Below are positions 32,386 to 43,882 of a stretch of 64,000 nt of DNA, one piece after another. The notes under the pieces were generated by a model. That model did not search any database. It worked only from the letters and a program-made list of their open reading frames with translations, and had not been told where the DNA came from. The stretch covers positions 496,001-560,000 of the forward strand of contig JADNRZ010000006.1 of NCBI GenBank assembly GCA_015501605.1, read 5' to 3'. Made by a program: the position numbers and the translations under genes. Source of the DNA: Panaeolus papilionaceus (taxonomy: Eukaryota > Basidiomycota > Agaricomycetes > Agaricales). Position 1 is the stretch's first letter; every line of letters begins with the position of its first letter.

Positions 32386-33312
32386 CTAAAACAACTTGCC
32401 GATCCAAGAAGAGACCGTGGACGAACCACCCGAGCGACGTTTGGCTTCCTTGGCTTTCCTCTTCTCCTCCTTCGCAATGAGTCTGTTGTAGTAATTTGTG
32501 GTATCAATCTGACGCGCAAGCTGCGCACGCCTCTTCTCCGCGTGATATCCAGTGGCCTTGTCGAGCAAGGCCTTTTCGCTCTGAAGATATCGCTTGTTTT
32601 TCTGTCGAGAACCAGAAGACGTCGTGCTCGCTGTGTTCTGGGTTGACAGATTGGGAGCGGACGACACAGCGAGGATTGACCTCCTGAGGCCAGATGACGA
32701 AGACAATCCGTGCGTTGTGATCTCGGCAGTGAAGCTTCCGTCAGATGAACCTATACTTTGACAAGAGCAGACGCTCGACCTGTTGGATGTCGTGAAATAA
32801 CCCGACGACTCGAAGGAATCCACCGCACGAGTTCTGGCGGACGATAGCTCGCTGTCGGAGTGGTGTCCTGAGAGTAGAGGGACATCCAGATAAGGCGCGT
32901 TGTCTTGGTTAGGACGGGGAATGGGGAGGATGGTGACTTTAATGACCGCATCCGCATTTCTGAAGTTGGACTTGTAGAAAAATGGCCAGGCGGACTCTGT
33001 GATCTGGCACTGTGAACCAGAGGGACCCGAGGTTTCAACAGAGAGTCCAATTAAGGCTCGAGGTACTTTGAGAAGTTTGGGACACGCTTTAAGCAGAGCA
33101 TCGACTGTGGTCTTGGGTACCCATTAGATTGAGAGAAACTGATTCGAATTTGTTCTCCTGCGACATACCTTGTAAGAATCAGTGCAGACTACCTTCACGC
33201 TCTGAGAGCGATATAGAAACGTTAGAACTTCATCGGACCCTGAGGGAGACTCTACTGGTTCCATGCTGTTGGCAATGAAAGGGGAGCTTCGGTCTTTGGG
33301 AGACGACAACAT
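32386..33312 (-). CDS. Hypothetical Ser-rich protein with basic tail
   Basis: Two exons (33312-33169 and 33111-32386) give 289 residues; the 57-nt intron has clean GT-AG ends. I do not recognise a family. The N-terminal half (VLTFLYRSQSVKVVC..., then LLKACPKLLKVPRALIG) looks folded, with alternating strands and helices. The middle is Ser/Thr-rich. The last ~70 residues form a Lys/Arg/Glu/Ala-rich helix (LLDKATGYHAEKRRAQLARQ) ending in a Trp-Ile-Gly-Lys-Leu-Phe tail. No signal peptide or membrane segment. It could be a small regulatory or scaffold protein; that is a guess. Confidence 0.75.
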
Positions 33313-33897
33313 GGTAGTAAGTAGAATATGGGGGTGTGTAAAGAAAGTGAGGAATCATTTTCTGATCATCCGTTCCTTTATAAGTCCATCCGTAGTCTAT
33401 CGGACAATGCGTTCTCATGAGTAAACATGTACGGGTTGTTGTTGGAAATGGCCCGTATTAGATTAAAGCGATGCTTTTGGCTGTTGGCCACTGAATGGCT
33501 GTGAGGGCGGAGGCCAGATCTTATGTCCCATTATGGCAATACCTGACGGGTTGTTGTCATGTAACGAATCATTGCCGCGTGGCAATGTCGGGCGTCAAAG
33601 GCAAATAAGGACAGCCTTGGCACAGTCCCTTTCACTCCATGACTCTGAATGGCTGCAACGCCGGGTTACCGGAAATAAAACGTGTATATCAAACGAGTGC
33701 ATTCAATGAGACCAATTCCGCATTTCCATTGTCGACTCTCTAACTCAGTTCGTGCAGTACAACCACCATTCAGACCGTCATGTTTTCATTTAAGTTACAG
33801 ATATGCATGGATGCAGTGGCCGTACAGCAACGAATAAATAGAAGCCACCTTCAACATTACATATAAAATTCAATTGTCCTCGCAGTAAAATACTACA
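33313..33897. other. Intergenic, no supported gene
   Basis: Promoter side of the hypothetical gene and 3' side of the Asteroid-like gene, both on the minus strand. No further feature seen. Confidence 0.5.
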
Positions 33898-36480
33898 CTA
33901 TGCATCGATGTCCGCAAGCATGGAAAATAGACCTTTGGAGGCCATGCCACCCTTCTTATGTGGACTAGCAACGGGCGTAGGTGATTGGCTACTTTTTGCT
34001 GATTTCGACTTTCTGGCTTTTTTGGTGCGCTCTTCCTGGAAGAAGTCCTCCATTCCCTCTTGACCTGCAGCGAATACGGCTGCAGGAAACGTGTCAGGTA
34101 TCGAAGAATGCGTGCTCAAGAGGCGGTGGAAATGCATGCCAGAAAAACGTTGCAGACTGAATGGCACCTGGTCGGTCAGTAGAAGGACCTGAACCAGCTC
34201 TTCCACTGCTTCTAATGCCGCTAAAATCTGTGCAGTGAGTTGAATGTTGCGATCCTGAATAGGTGGGAACTCTTCTTTGCTCATGACATTGTGCGGTGTG
34301 GAGTTAGTAGAGCATGCGGCGAGGATGCAAGCAGCCTCTCTCTTTGTCCAACGCTCCTTTTCCCTGTCCCAACTCCCCGTGTCTTTCCATCGTAAGTGGA
34401 TAGTCGAGACTACCCAACGGAGAGCTAGCACGGGGACTATAGACTCGGGCGCGAGCTGTCGTATAGAGGGGACATCGGACCGCAGGATACGGAGAAGAAC
34501 GGTCATCCTATCCTCCTCTGATCGCAGAGTCAACGGAGGCGCGTCGTCGATGCTGTATTCGGCGAGCTCGATGGATCTAAGTTGATCGCATATTGACGGA
34601 ACACGGATTTCTTCGGACGCTATTCTGGTGCCGCGGCGAATGTATTCTGATATGATCACTAGTCCAGTGCTAGGGGATTGGTGTGACAGAACAGAGGCGG
34701 GTGGCTCTGAAATCTCGTCATCGGACGGGTGAAGCTTGTAAAGTTCACCTTTCAGTGGTGCAAGGTAATCGGGGGCATCGTCTTCACTATCTGACTCGAC
34801 AACATCGATTAGCTCGTCTTCGTCGTCATCCTCTTCTGAAGGTTCATCCACACTGCCCTCCATCACGCTGTCTGAGTCACCAACAGAAGATGGTGGGAGC
34901 CCTAAAATGTCATCCAAAATGGCATAAATCCACTGACGTATTGGTGCTGCTATGCTTCTCTGAACAGTTTCAAGATCTGGATTTTCTAGGAATAGGCGAG
35001 GCCAAAATGAGGCGGTATTGAGGGTGTCCATAAGCTTTGCCTCCAGCGTTCCTTGTCGATATGCATCCAAGTATTTCTCGCGAGCTTGGAGTAGCTGAGG
35101 GTTGCTTTGGTTGCTCTCTGCTTGCCACATAACTCTCCGAGAAATAAGCGGGAGGAATCCACATGATTCAGCCTGGTGCAATGCACAAAAACTGCTTTCC
35201 CAGAGACCTTCACGACCAGGCGTTTCTCCTGCATATTTTGGGATGGCATATTGAAGGGTGGCATTTACAATTTTATCGATGATGGCGTCAATCTCTCCGG
35301 ATCCAAGGGTGCCAACGTGTCGCACAAGAAGGTTGTTCACTGTTCTATCAATGAGGTCCATGACGCTCCCGACCTGATGTTTGGCTTTTCGGCGTGGTCC
35401 GTCTGGCATCAAAACCTCGTGAATGGCGTTGGCTACTTTTTCGATACGTTCCGGTAGGCTGAGCTGTCGCTCAAAGAACAGAGCCTGTGTGCGGCGCGTG
35501 GTGGAGTCGCTGTCTCGCGAAAAGTCATTGCCCACCAAAGCAGCAAGCAGCGGCAAGAGGCCAACAGGAATTCGCAAATGACTGGCAAGCGTTTCGGGGC
35601 TGTATGATATAAAGGACATCGACAGGTCTTCCTGACTCTCCGCAGGGAAACTTCCGCCAACAAAAGCAGACTTCTGAGCAGGTTTGGCTTTGGCCTTGGG
35701 TTTCTTGACGGTCTGAAAATCATCGTCATCGTCGACAGAGGGATTCAGCTCATCTTCCGGTGGAGCAAATTGCCATACCAATTCATCCAAAGGAATGTAA
35801 CCCCGGTACCCACTCGAATTGAATATGACAAAGTCCGAGTCATTTCCAACAACATAGCCTTCCAATCTACCTGCGAGTTCAACGGCATACGGATCCCCTT
35901 CTTCATCGGCAAAATGAAGCTCTAGCTGTTCAGATCGCAAACTTTGAAGAACCTCGACGCACACAGCATAAGCAAGTGGAGGAAGAATCCTGTTCTCGCG
36001 TAGAAAGCGGCCATTTGCTCGTGAAACCTCTGAAGTTCGGAAGAAAAGTTGCCCAGGACGAACGCGGGACTCAGTCATCCGAGATATAATTGTTGGAAAC
36101 TTTAGGTCCGGACATGGTCCTGTAAAGTGACTTGTAAGATTGTAGACAACAAGTATGCATCATGCTCGTTCTCACCATCGAAGACGAAGAAAATTTGCAA
36201 CCCGACCTTCATCCAAGACTCTACAACATGTCTGACAAGGCGAGAGAATTCGGTATATTCACCACCATAGACCCAGGGAAGGTTGAATGTGTTGTAAATG
36301 TGGTAGATAAATCTTTGTAGAGAGACGTCAAATCAACGTCTAGATGAGGACGAGGTCCACTCACGACCACCCATCCACGACAATAGGGATAGATTGTGGA
36401 TGGCTTGACGTGACCAATTTTGAGGCTGAGAGTAATCTTTGTTTTTCCCTGAGATAAGTGGTTAAGCCATGAACCCCCAT
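33898..36480 (-). CDS. Asteroid-family XPG-like protein
   Basis: Three exons (36480-36365, 36312-36176, 36119-33898) give 824 residues. The start MGVHGLTTYLRE is the conserved N-terminus of the XPG/FEN1 nuclease fold. IVVDGWSFIYHIYNTF and LQIFFVFDGPCPDLK follow, then an XPG-I-like block with ADEEGDPYAVELAG and GYVVGNDSDFVIFNSSGYRG. This matches the Asteroid (ASTE1) family, in which human ASTE1 acts as a nuclease linked to DNA-end processing (family knowledge). Acidic residues of the active site (D in VVDGW, FDG, DEEGD, NDSDF) look present, so activity is possible. The middle has an acidic stretch (EEDDDEDELIDVVESDSED) and the C-terminus a basic Lys/Ser tail. Translation starting at the frame's later Met (36078) would miss the conserved N-terminus, so the spliced start was chosen. 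Confidence 0.9.
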
Positions 36481-36623
36481 GGCTTCAAAGAAAATGGAAT
36501 GATGGTGGTTGCGTTGAGAGTTGAGAACTTAAGATTATATTGGTCTTGTGTATCGGTATCATTCCGAGCGCTCAATTCTTTGATCCGAGAGTCTTGTTAG
36601 TCAGACAAGAAAGCGTTCTCATG

Positions 36624-36722
36624 GGCAACGTGGCCGAGTGGTCTAAGGCGCTGGAATTAGGTACCCTCGGGTCTCTCCTCATCCAGTCCGAAAGGGCGAG
36701 GGTTCGAACCCCTCCGTTGTCA
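36624..36722 (+). tRNA. tRNA-Leu(UAG) with 19-nt intron
   Basis: The 7-bp acceptor stem pairs GGCAACG (36624-36630) with CGTTGTC (36715-36721), one G-T pair, discriminator A at 36722. The anticodon stem CTGGA/TCCAG (36651-36655, 36682-36686) encloses anticodon TAG at 36658-36660. A 19-nt intron (36662-36680) starts one base after the anticodon, the standard site. A long variable arm, typical of Leu/Ser tRNAs, follows, then the T arm GAGGG-TTCGAAC-CCCTC. It decodes CUA and CUG-type Leu codons. It lies 143 bp from the Asteroid-like start codon, head to head. Confidence 0.93.
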
Positions 36723-37020
36723 ACAATAACAGATTCTGAAGTTTCAGATTCGCTTTTTTGTTTTTGTTTTCGCTTATGTTCCAGACGTTTGATTCAAATA
36801 CATACCCCTCGCAATCAATTAATGACAACTTGTCATAAATCCACACTCAGTTGGTGATGACATTTAGGGAGCCACGTCGCGTCCTGACTGTAAGTCAGAG
36901 ATGTTATGTATATATCGTACATCATCCATCTATATTCAAGTATAATTTAAATGTCCAATGAGTACGATTATCTAAAAAGTAGCCGATTTCTACGTATATG
37001 CTCGAGAATAAAATAATAAG
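36723..37020. other. Intergenic after the tRNA
   Basis: This stretch separates the tRNA from the 3' end of the phosphoesterase gene. No gene seen. Confidence 0.4.
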
Positions 37021-39504
37021 TTATAAAATTGTCCAGTTGATAATGACCCAAACAATCACCGCCGGCCAGAAAACCTCCAGGAAATCCACCAGTGCAGAAA
37101 TTGGACCCCCACGTCGTCTCCTTCGCAGATTCATGGCATCTAGCGGTGTACTAGGTTGCTGAGAGGCGTTTGAACCAACGTGAATCCCACATAGATCAAG
37201 AAGGTTGTACAACGACGACATGGAGTAAGATGAAGATAGAAGAAAAGCAGGGGGAAATTGTAAATGTATCCGTCGTCGCCTATTGAGCAAAGTGAATGTA
37301 AAGGTACGTGTAAAGATAGGCGAGTATCCGCGTGATTTGGGGCGTGAGCGAGATGGTGTTAGATCAGTGGTTGAGGGTATTTGTGGTGGAGCAGGTGCCG
37401 GAGCAGATATGAACTCGGCCGCAGGTGCTGGCAACAGTGACATTGAAGAACGTACACTGCTAATGCCTGCGTCAGAAATGTGCCCGAGCCGAGAAACGAG
37501 CTCAAAGTCTTCCTCTGTTTCATCTTGGGAGCGGCGATCTCCACGCGAATGTACGTAGTGGCTAGGTAGGCGTCGTGGACTACTGATATGTGGCCAGCTT
37601 TCTTCATCTCTGCGTTTGACAGTCACGTATTGGCTAGGATACATTGTGTCGTCCTCATCTTCTTCGTCGAGATTCACATACATGTCTTCGTGCCCCGTAA
37701 GAGATCCTATGACGGACACAGGGGATGCCGGAATCGGGGTAGATGACCGGGAGACAGAAGGAGAGTGCGGTGCTCGTAAGTGAGAGGGTAAACCAAATCG
37801 AGGGCTGGACGGTTGTGGAGACGACCATCCAGTAGATGATGCAGCACTCCAAGGGTTGAGTTTCCCTTCCGCATAGAGAAATGGCGCACTGGGACTACTT
37901 CGCCCACTGCTTCGAGGTGAAGGGGTCAAAGACAAGGTGAGACCATTACTCGAAGGATGTCTTCGCTGCTTAGTTCGTGAGTTAGATCCAAAAGGGCGCA
38001 ACCCGGTGCGTAAATTGAGGAAAAATAGGATGATAACAGTGACCACAATGCATGGCCCATAAAGGGAAGTGTATATTCCATACTGGTCAGGGAGAAGGCA
38101 TAATGTGTCTTTGAAGGATGCGTTGGGTGAAGAACCCAAGACAGGGTCGATGAGAGAAAGTAGTTGGAAACCAGGACGTCGAATATGAACAGACATTGAG
38201 AAAGATTTGACTGTGACCTCGCGTATTCTCGCTGCATGAGTCGTCTCCAGTGTCTTTCCAATACCGGGGAGAACGTGTGTATAGTCACAGTAATCACGGT
38301 TGTCGGCACTGAATAAAGGCAATTATTAGAGATCACCCAAACATCTGGACACAAAGCAGCAGCAACAACGCATACCTGAAAATGACGGACGGTTGAAGGT
38401 TTTTAAGCAGGAAATTTGTTGTCTGCTTGCCCAGCATGCTTTGGTAACCAGGTCCTGCTCCTCTCCTGATGCTTCCTCGTTCACGGAAAGGGCCACAGGA
38501 CGCAATCTCGGACCGGGAAAGAGGAATGTGGCTAAGGAGTATTACATTCCCGCCTGGGTTATCTGAAGTATTATTTAGCATCAAGGTTGCAAGGCAGCAA
38601 AACAAAGAATACCATCTGCTACTTCCTTCACGAACGCGATAGGGCCGTTGGGCACGGGTTTCCAGTTATCAAAACTGACGAACTTTCCATGACGAGCATA
38701 ATCCTCGTCCACCACGGCCGGCGCATCGAGTCCAACAAAGGTATGATTGGCAATTCGAAATTGTCGGTTGAACGAGCCGAAGGTTTGTTGATAATATGAT
38801 CGAATATGATGACCAAGTTGCGAGGTTGCACCGAGGCTGTATATCGAGTGTCCGTTAGGTACTTTCCAGAAAAACAAGGTGACATTATAACAAACCCGAC
38901 GTCGTTATTCCCTGGGATATAATACACCTTGGAGCCCTGAGGAGGTGTAAAAATGGATTTGAATTTTTGAGCGGCCTGTTGATACCTAAGCAGGCAACAG
39001 TTTTTTAAGTACCATTGGGCATAGAGTCCAAGGGAAACATACTCTGCAAGGCTCATAGCGGCCTTTCCATTGGCCAGCATGTCTCCAAGGAATATGATAG
39101 CATCTGGCTGCAGTCTCAAAGTTACTCGCCAGTTTTTGCGCAAGTTCAGCTCAAAGAGAATATGTCGAATTGGGTTAGCCCACGCGCTATCTTTAGAGAG
39201 CAGAACAGAATGATGGATCTGCGGGTCAGCCACAAGAAGCACATGCGAAGGTGTAGAATTCTGTTCCGGACTCTGCTACTCCCATATATCTGTTAGAAAG
39301 CGGTGGGAATGAGGTCCAGAAAAGCAGACTGACTTTGCCGAAATTTAATTCAGGCCAGTTACAGCCGGAAAGACTCCAAAAAAACGCGCCTAACTCTCCA
39401 GACAGAACAATGACCACCCAAGCGAGACGAAGGGTATTAGTGATTAATACATGTTGACGAGATATATAGGGGCGTTGGATTGGCTGATACGCGTCTGACA
39501 ACAT
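37021..39504 (-). CDS. Cdc1/Ted1/PGAP5-like phosphoesterase
   Basis: Six exons (39504-39334, 39272-39043, 38985-38896, 38836-38613, 38562-38376, 38308-37021) give 729 residues. Fungal Cdc1/Ted1 and animal PGAP5 are Mn-dependent ER/Golgi phosphoesterases that remove ethanolamine-phosphate from GPI-anchor mannose, aiding export of GPI proteins (family knowledge). Seen here: an N-terminal hydrophobic segment (residues ~25-45), VLLVADPQIHHSV, IIFLGDMLANGK, YIPGNNDVGLG, ILLSHIPLSR and the late block FSADNRDYCDYTH, which together are the metallophosphoesterase metal sites. Further hydrophobic segments lie at YGPCIVVTVIILFFL and near the C-terminus (FWPAVIVWVIINW). Between them is a ~250-residue Ser/Pro-rich cytosolic-type insert. 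Exon 2 has a tandem acceptor (TAGCAG); the second AG was used. Confidence 0.88.
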
Positions 39505-39874
39505 GGATGAGCAACAACCTCATTGGATTGCAGCCAAGACATTCTTTGTTGTCCAAGACAGTGAAACTTATTTGGTTGTGTTTTGGCTGACGCGCCAATA
39601 ATTCTTATTACTATTAGATTCTATGTAACCTCCCGTTCACTCTCAATCCGTTTACTACGTTGATTGGTGTATATCTACCATTGTCAGATCATTTCATCCC
39701 TCAATTGTACTTGGGAATGCAGAAACACGACGCTCTTTGAGATTCAAACCATTCCTCTGTCTAAATGTGCTCTTCTATTAGAGCCTGCACAAAATCACAC
39801 CCACCAAACTTCGATCGAGTTTCAAGCACAACCTTGTACTCGAGGGTCTTCTTGTTTTGCCAACCTAAACACTC
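39505..39874. promoter_or_regulatory. Shared divergent promoter region
   Basis: A 370-bp gap between the start codons of the phosphoesterase gene (-) and the GT49 gene (+). A CCAAT box is visible on the plus strand at 39595-39599. Both genes belong to the secretory pathway, so joint regulation is conceivable, but only the layout supports that. Confidence 0.5.
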
Positions 39875-41562
39875 ATGGGTCTAACACGTCTTCTTATATT
39901 ATGCTGCAAACTTTTCGTCTCGCTGTTCGTTTTCGTCGCCGTGTTGGACACAACCAACCGGTTATTCATCGCCCCAATTATTGACTCGCTGCTTTGTGCT
40001 CTGCATCTCAGAACGACGGCCCAAGTAACAGAACAGGAATTGCTAGCCTTTGCACTGGATCATTCAGATGTGCTCTCGGCAGAAAGGCTTGTCCACCCTC
40101 AAACAAATACCACGACCGGTTATCCTTGGAGATCCTCCCAGCACATCCTAGACCACAGACTTGGACATGTTGAACCCGCCTTTATCGATCAAAACAGGAT
40201 TTTGTCAAAGTTGTTCTCTGGGTCTATGCAACCGTCAAACATTGTTCCTTACTTTTACCGTGCAAAGCGAAGCTTCAACAAGAACGCTATTACTATAACT
40301 ACACTCGTCACAAGCAATCGCCTAGAAGTTTTTTCGCGCTTAGTGGAAAAGTATGAAGGTATCTGCGGGTCTTGACTCTATTTTTCTTTATTTCGTCACG
40401 ACTAAATCATATTTAGGACCCATCTCGGTTACGGTTCATATAAAGAACCACACGGAGCACGTCCAAGAAGTGCTAGACGCCCTCCATGAACTTTATCTAT
40501 CATCGCCGAAGATGGCGTCTTCAGTTGATATTCACATCGTGGTCGACGCCTTTGACCGACAATTCAATACATGGCGAAATATTGCACGGATCTTCGCTCG
40601 GACGGACTTTGTTATGATGCTGGATATTGACTTTTACCCATGCACCAATTTCGCATCGTTGTTAGAGACGAATTTTGTGGATGCGACCATTAAAAAGAAA
40701 GTGATGGAAGGGCGCGGTGCCTTGGTTGTCGCTGCCTTTGAATATCTTGATTTTCGAGAGGGGCAAAATTCCTCTGCCTTCCCCTCCAATAAACCGGTAG
40801 ACAATTAAATGAGCCGCATTGACATTATGCTCACTTGTCGCACAAGGAATTACTCGCTCTCATTAAGACAAGGAAGGTCGACATGTTCCATGCGTCTTGG
40901 AGCCCTGGGCACAATAGTACCAATTACAAGAAATTCTATGCGGCCGCTCCTGGCGAAATGTACAAAGTGACACGTTATCAACCAGCGTACGAACCATATG
41001 TTATTTTCAAGAAGGATATCCCTGCGTGGTATGCGTCTCCTATCACTTGTTCCCGTGCCCACTCACACTCTGACAGGTGCGATGAGAGATTTGTTGGATA
41101 TGGGGGTAATAAAGCGGCGTGCCTCTTCGAGATGTATCTCTCTGGAGTTTCGTACTACGTGCTGTCGGATCACTTCATCATTCACCAAAACCATCGATAC
41201 GAAGAGAAGATCCGCGAGGAAGAAGTAGGTTTATTCTTTCGCTATTTTAACCCAGAACTTACCAGTGTCTAGAGAAAACATAATCGCAAAGTGTATCTCA
41301 ATTTTAAAGAAGAAGCGTGCCTGAAGTGAGTATTTTTTCTATTCTACACCACTCTTCCTTGAGGTATTGAATAGTGCTTTTGCAGATATTTGAAGCGGTT
41401 CTACCACTTGGGCGCGATCAATTCGAGCCAAGCTGAGAATGCTCTTACAGAATGTAAGAAAATTAAAAGCTTTGTTAAGCTCGCACCATTGGTAAGCTTT
41501 GTCTTTCTCCATGGGGCACTCACTTACAGCGCTACTCTCAGTATATCCAAGACAAGCTCTAG
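39875..41562 (+). CDS. GT49 (LARGE/B4GAT1-like) glycosyltransferase
   Basis: Seven exons: 39875-40358, 40417-40796, 40847-41028, 41077-41224, 41273-41325, 41386-41491, 41542-41562; total 457 residues. The N-terminal 25 residues are hydrophobic (signal anchor for the Golgi). The catalytic part shows TLVTSNRLEVFSRLVEKYEG, IHIVVDAFDRQFNTWRNIAR, FVMMLDIDFYP (the D-x-D metal site) and FVGYGGNKAACLFEMYLSG followed by HFIIHQNHRYEE. This order is that of the GT49 family, whose animal members LARGE and B4GAT1 build matriglycan on dystroglycan. Fungi lack that substrate, so the acceptor here is unknown. The 3' exons, ending at the 21-nt last one, are my least certain joins, though the frame is kept throughout. 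Confidence 0.85.
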
Positions 41563-42236
41563 TATGAGCGCCTAATGACACCGCTGTCGTATCTTTGTGC
41601 ACGTATGCAGATACATGGTGTTCTTCCGCTATCAGACGTGTTACATGTGGATTCACACATAAAACCAGAAATGTAGCAGGTGGTGGTGTATGAAAGTGAA
41701 GGCTGTCGGAAGCTCGTACCGATACATTTATATAAAGCATCTTCTCTTCTTAGATGTTAATTATAAGTCTTGTGTGGTTTTCAACAGAAGCAACTAAAAA
41801 TGTGTATGACCCACCATAGACACAATACACAGGTTTAATCGTTACGATTTCACTATTTCACTCAAGTATCAATAACTTATTTGCATCTCTACCAAGTCAT
41901 AAACACTAGAAATAATTTCACTGAAGAGCGTTCAACGTAGAGGACTCCGGATAAAATGGTCATGATGACGTCCTGAGCAATCATTTTTAATTACCTACGG
42001 TCCGGTGATCCCTGTCGCAATTATCCGAATGACCTGCTTATTCCCTGCCAATCCTTACTTAAACGCACTGTAGAGGGTCACATCCATCCATACATACACC
42101 AATCCTTCCCGAGCTTTTGTAAGCTTCGAAACCGGCCGACCAATAATCTGCCGCTTACCCACATTGTCACTCGCAATTCCTATATAAATAAGAGTCTCTT
42201 TCAACTCATCGCATCAACTGCTTGCCCCACACCACA
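41563..42236. other. Intergenic with promoter of the next gene
   Basis: No gene seen. The last ~60 bp contain the TATA box listed separately. Confidence 0.45.
42179..42190 (+). promoter_or_regulatory. TATA box of the dehydrogenase gene
   Basis: The sequence TATATAAATA at 42181-42190 lies 47 bp upstream of the ATG at 42237, a usual distance for a strong fungal TATA promoter. No operator can be named. Confidence 0.55.
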
Positions 42237-43566
42237 ATGGCCCCTAAAGTCTTGATTTGCAGTGAGTATTAAAACATTAAGCCCTCATGGATATTTTTAT
42301 CTATTGGTCTGAACACTTATATTGTATAGGCAAGATTGTCTGGGCACACGACGACGTCAAACGTCTTCTCGGTGATATCGCAGACATCGTGGTACGCCTG
42401 ACCCCTATATATGACACGAGAGAGCCGTGACTCATTGCAGTCAGTGGGTCGACTCTCCCGATCGTAAATCATTTCTGGCAGAGTTTGGCCCAGGAGGAAA
42501 ATATGAGAACACAGTAGCCATTTACAGAGAAAACGACTCAGCAGCAAAATTGGGGGTGTTCGATAAAGCGCTTATCGATGGCCTCCCGTCCACTGTTCGC
42601 TGGATCGCACACAACGGTGCGGGGTATGATCCGGTGGATGTACATGCATGTAAAGCCAAAGGTGTGTGTAAAGCAGCTCTTAATTTACAGCCGTCGCGGT
42701 ACTTCGTTTCAATACCACAAACCCCTAATTTTTGTTTTCACCTCACAATGTGACAACATTCTGATGACTTAAATCTTTCAAGGCATTTATCTCTCGAACA
42801 CTCCGGGAGCGGTTGACGAAGCCACAGCTACAACTGCCCTCTACCTTCTCCTTTCGACCATGCGACAATACTCAGTTGCTGAGCGCTCATTGCGCGCCTT
42901 AACCTGGAAGCCAGCCGGCCTTAACAAGCGATCTCATGACATTACGGGCAAGACGCTGGCCATCCTAGGACTAGGCGGCATCGGCACACGGCTCGCACAT
43001 CTCGTGCAAGGATTCCCAATGCGCGTCATTTACCATTCACGCAATAAAAACCCCGACGCGCCTTCTTTTTGTGAATACTTTGCCAATGTCGAGGACATGC
43101 TGGCTCAGACCGATGTCCTCAGTATCCATGTCCCTCTTCGAGCGGAAACTGTGGGCCTGGTCGGCGAAAAAATGATCAGAACCTTAAAACCTGGCGCCAT
43201 TATTATCAACACTGCTCGAGGGAAGATCATTGACGAGGATGCTTTGATCAGAGCGCTGGAGGATGGTCACGTAAGTTGATCAATTGCTCGATAGCTGCGA
43301 ATGCGTGTCTTTAACACCCTTTTGTCATATAGGTGACTGCTGCTGGGCTAGACGTCTTCCCTAATGAACCCGAGGTCAACCCCCGATTCCTCGAGTTCCC
43401 CCAACTCACTCTTCTTCCTCACATGGGTACGGAGAACCAGGACTCCCAGCGCGCAATGGAAGTCAGAGCGCTTCAGAACGTGCGAGATTTCCTGCTGACA
43501 GGGAAAGGCAAGGATTTGGTGATAGAGTTCAAGAGCAATCCACCGAAGGTGAAGCAAAAACTGTAG
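42237..43566 (+). CDS. D-isomer 2-hydroxyacid dehydrogenase
   Basis: Six exons (42237-42261, 42330-42391, 42445-42661, 42783-43270, 43333-43566; the third begins with TGG GTC GAC) sum to 341 residues. The family reduces 2-keto acids or glyoxylate/hydroxypyruvate with NAD(P)H. Features: LGLGGIGTRLAH (GxGxxG nucleotide-binding loop), INTARGKIIDEDAL (substrate-binding Arg), DVFPNEPEVNP (Glu of the relay) and LLPHMGT (catalytic His). Length is normal and all key residues are present, so the enzyme should be active. Likely cytosolic; no targeting signal seen. The exact substrate cannot be assigned. The first exon is only 25 nt. (Counted precisely, five exon intervals are listed here and account for all 341 codons plus stop.). 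Confidence 0.92.
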
Positions 43567-43882
43567 TGATATCCTCTAGTCAAGCCATCTAATACGTCAT
43601 ATAACTCTCGGCGCATTATATTGCCTATAGTGAACATCCAACTGCTTATAAGGACAACAAGCTCTACACATTAGCGAATTGTATTTCCGTACCTTTAAAT
43701 CCTATTTATGCGACGACAACCCTACGAATTTATGGCCTATTCAGTTACATTTTGCATGACGAGATGTCACTAGCATGAGGCAGCCTCGAGGCTCTGGGGT
43801 ACAAATAGGGGCGCCGGTTAATGTCAGGAGGTTGGATTCGTATCATACTCCCTTACTCCCTCACCCCACACCATAACCAGGA
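43567..43882. other. Intergenic, no supported gene
   Basis: 3' side of the dehydrogenase and promoter side of the coiled-coil gene. No feature seen. Confidence 0.45.
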
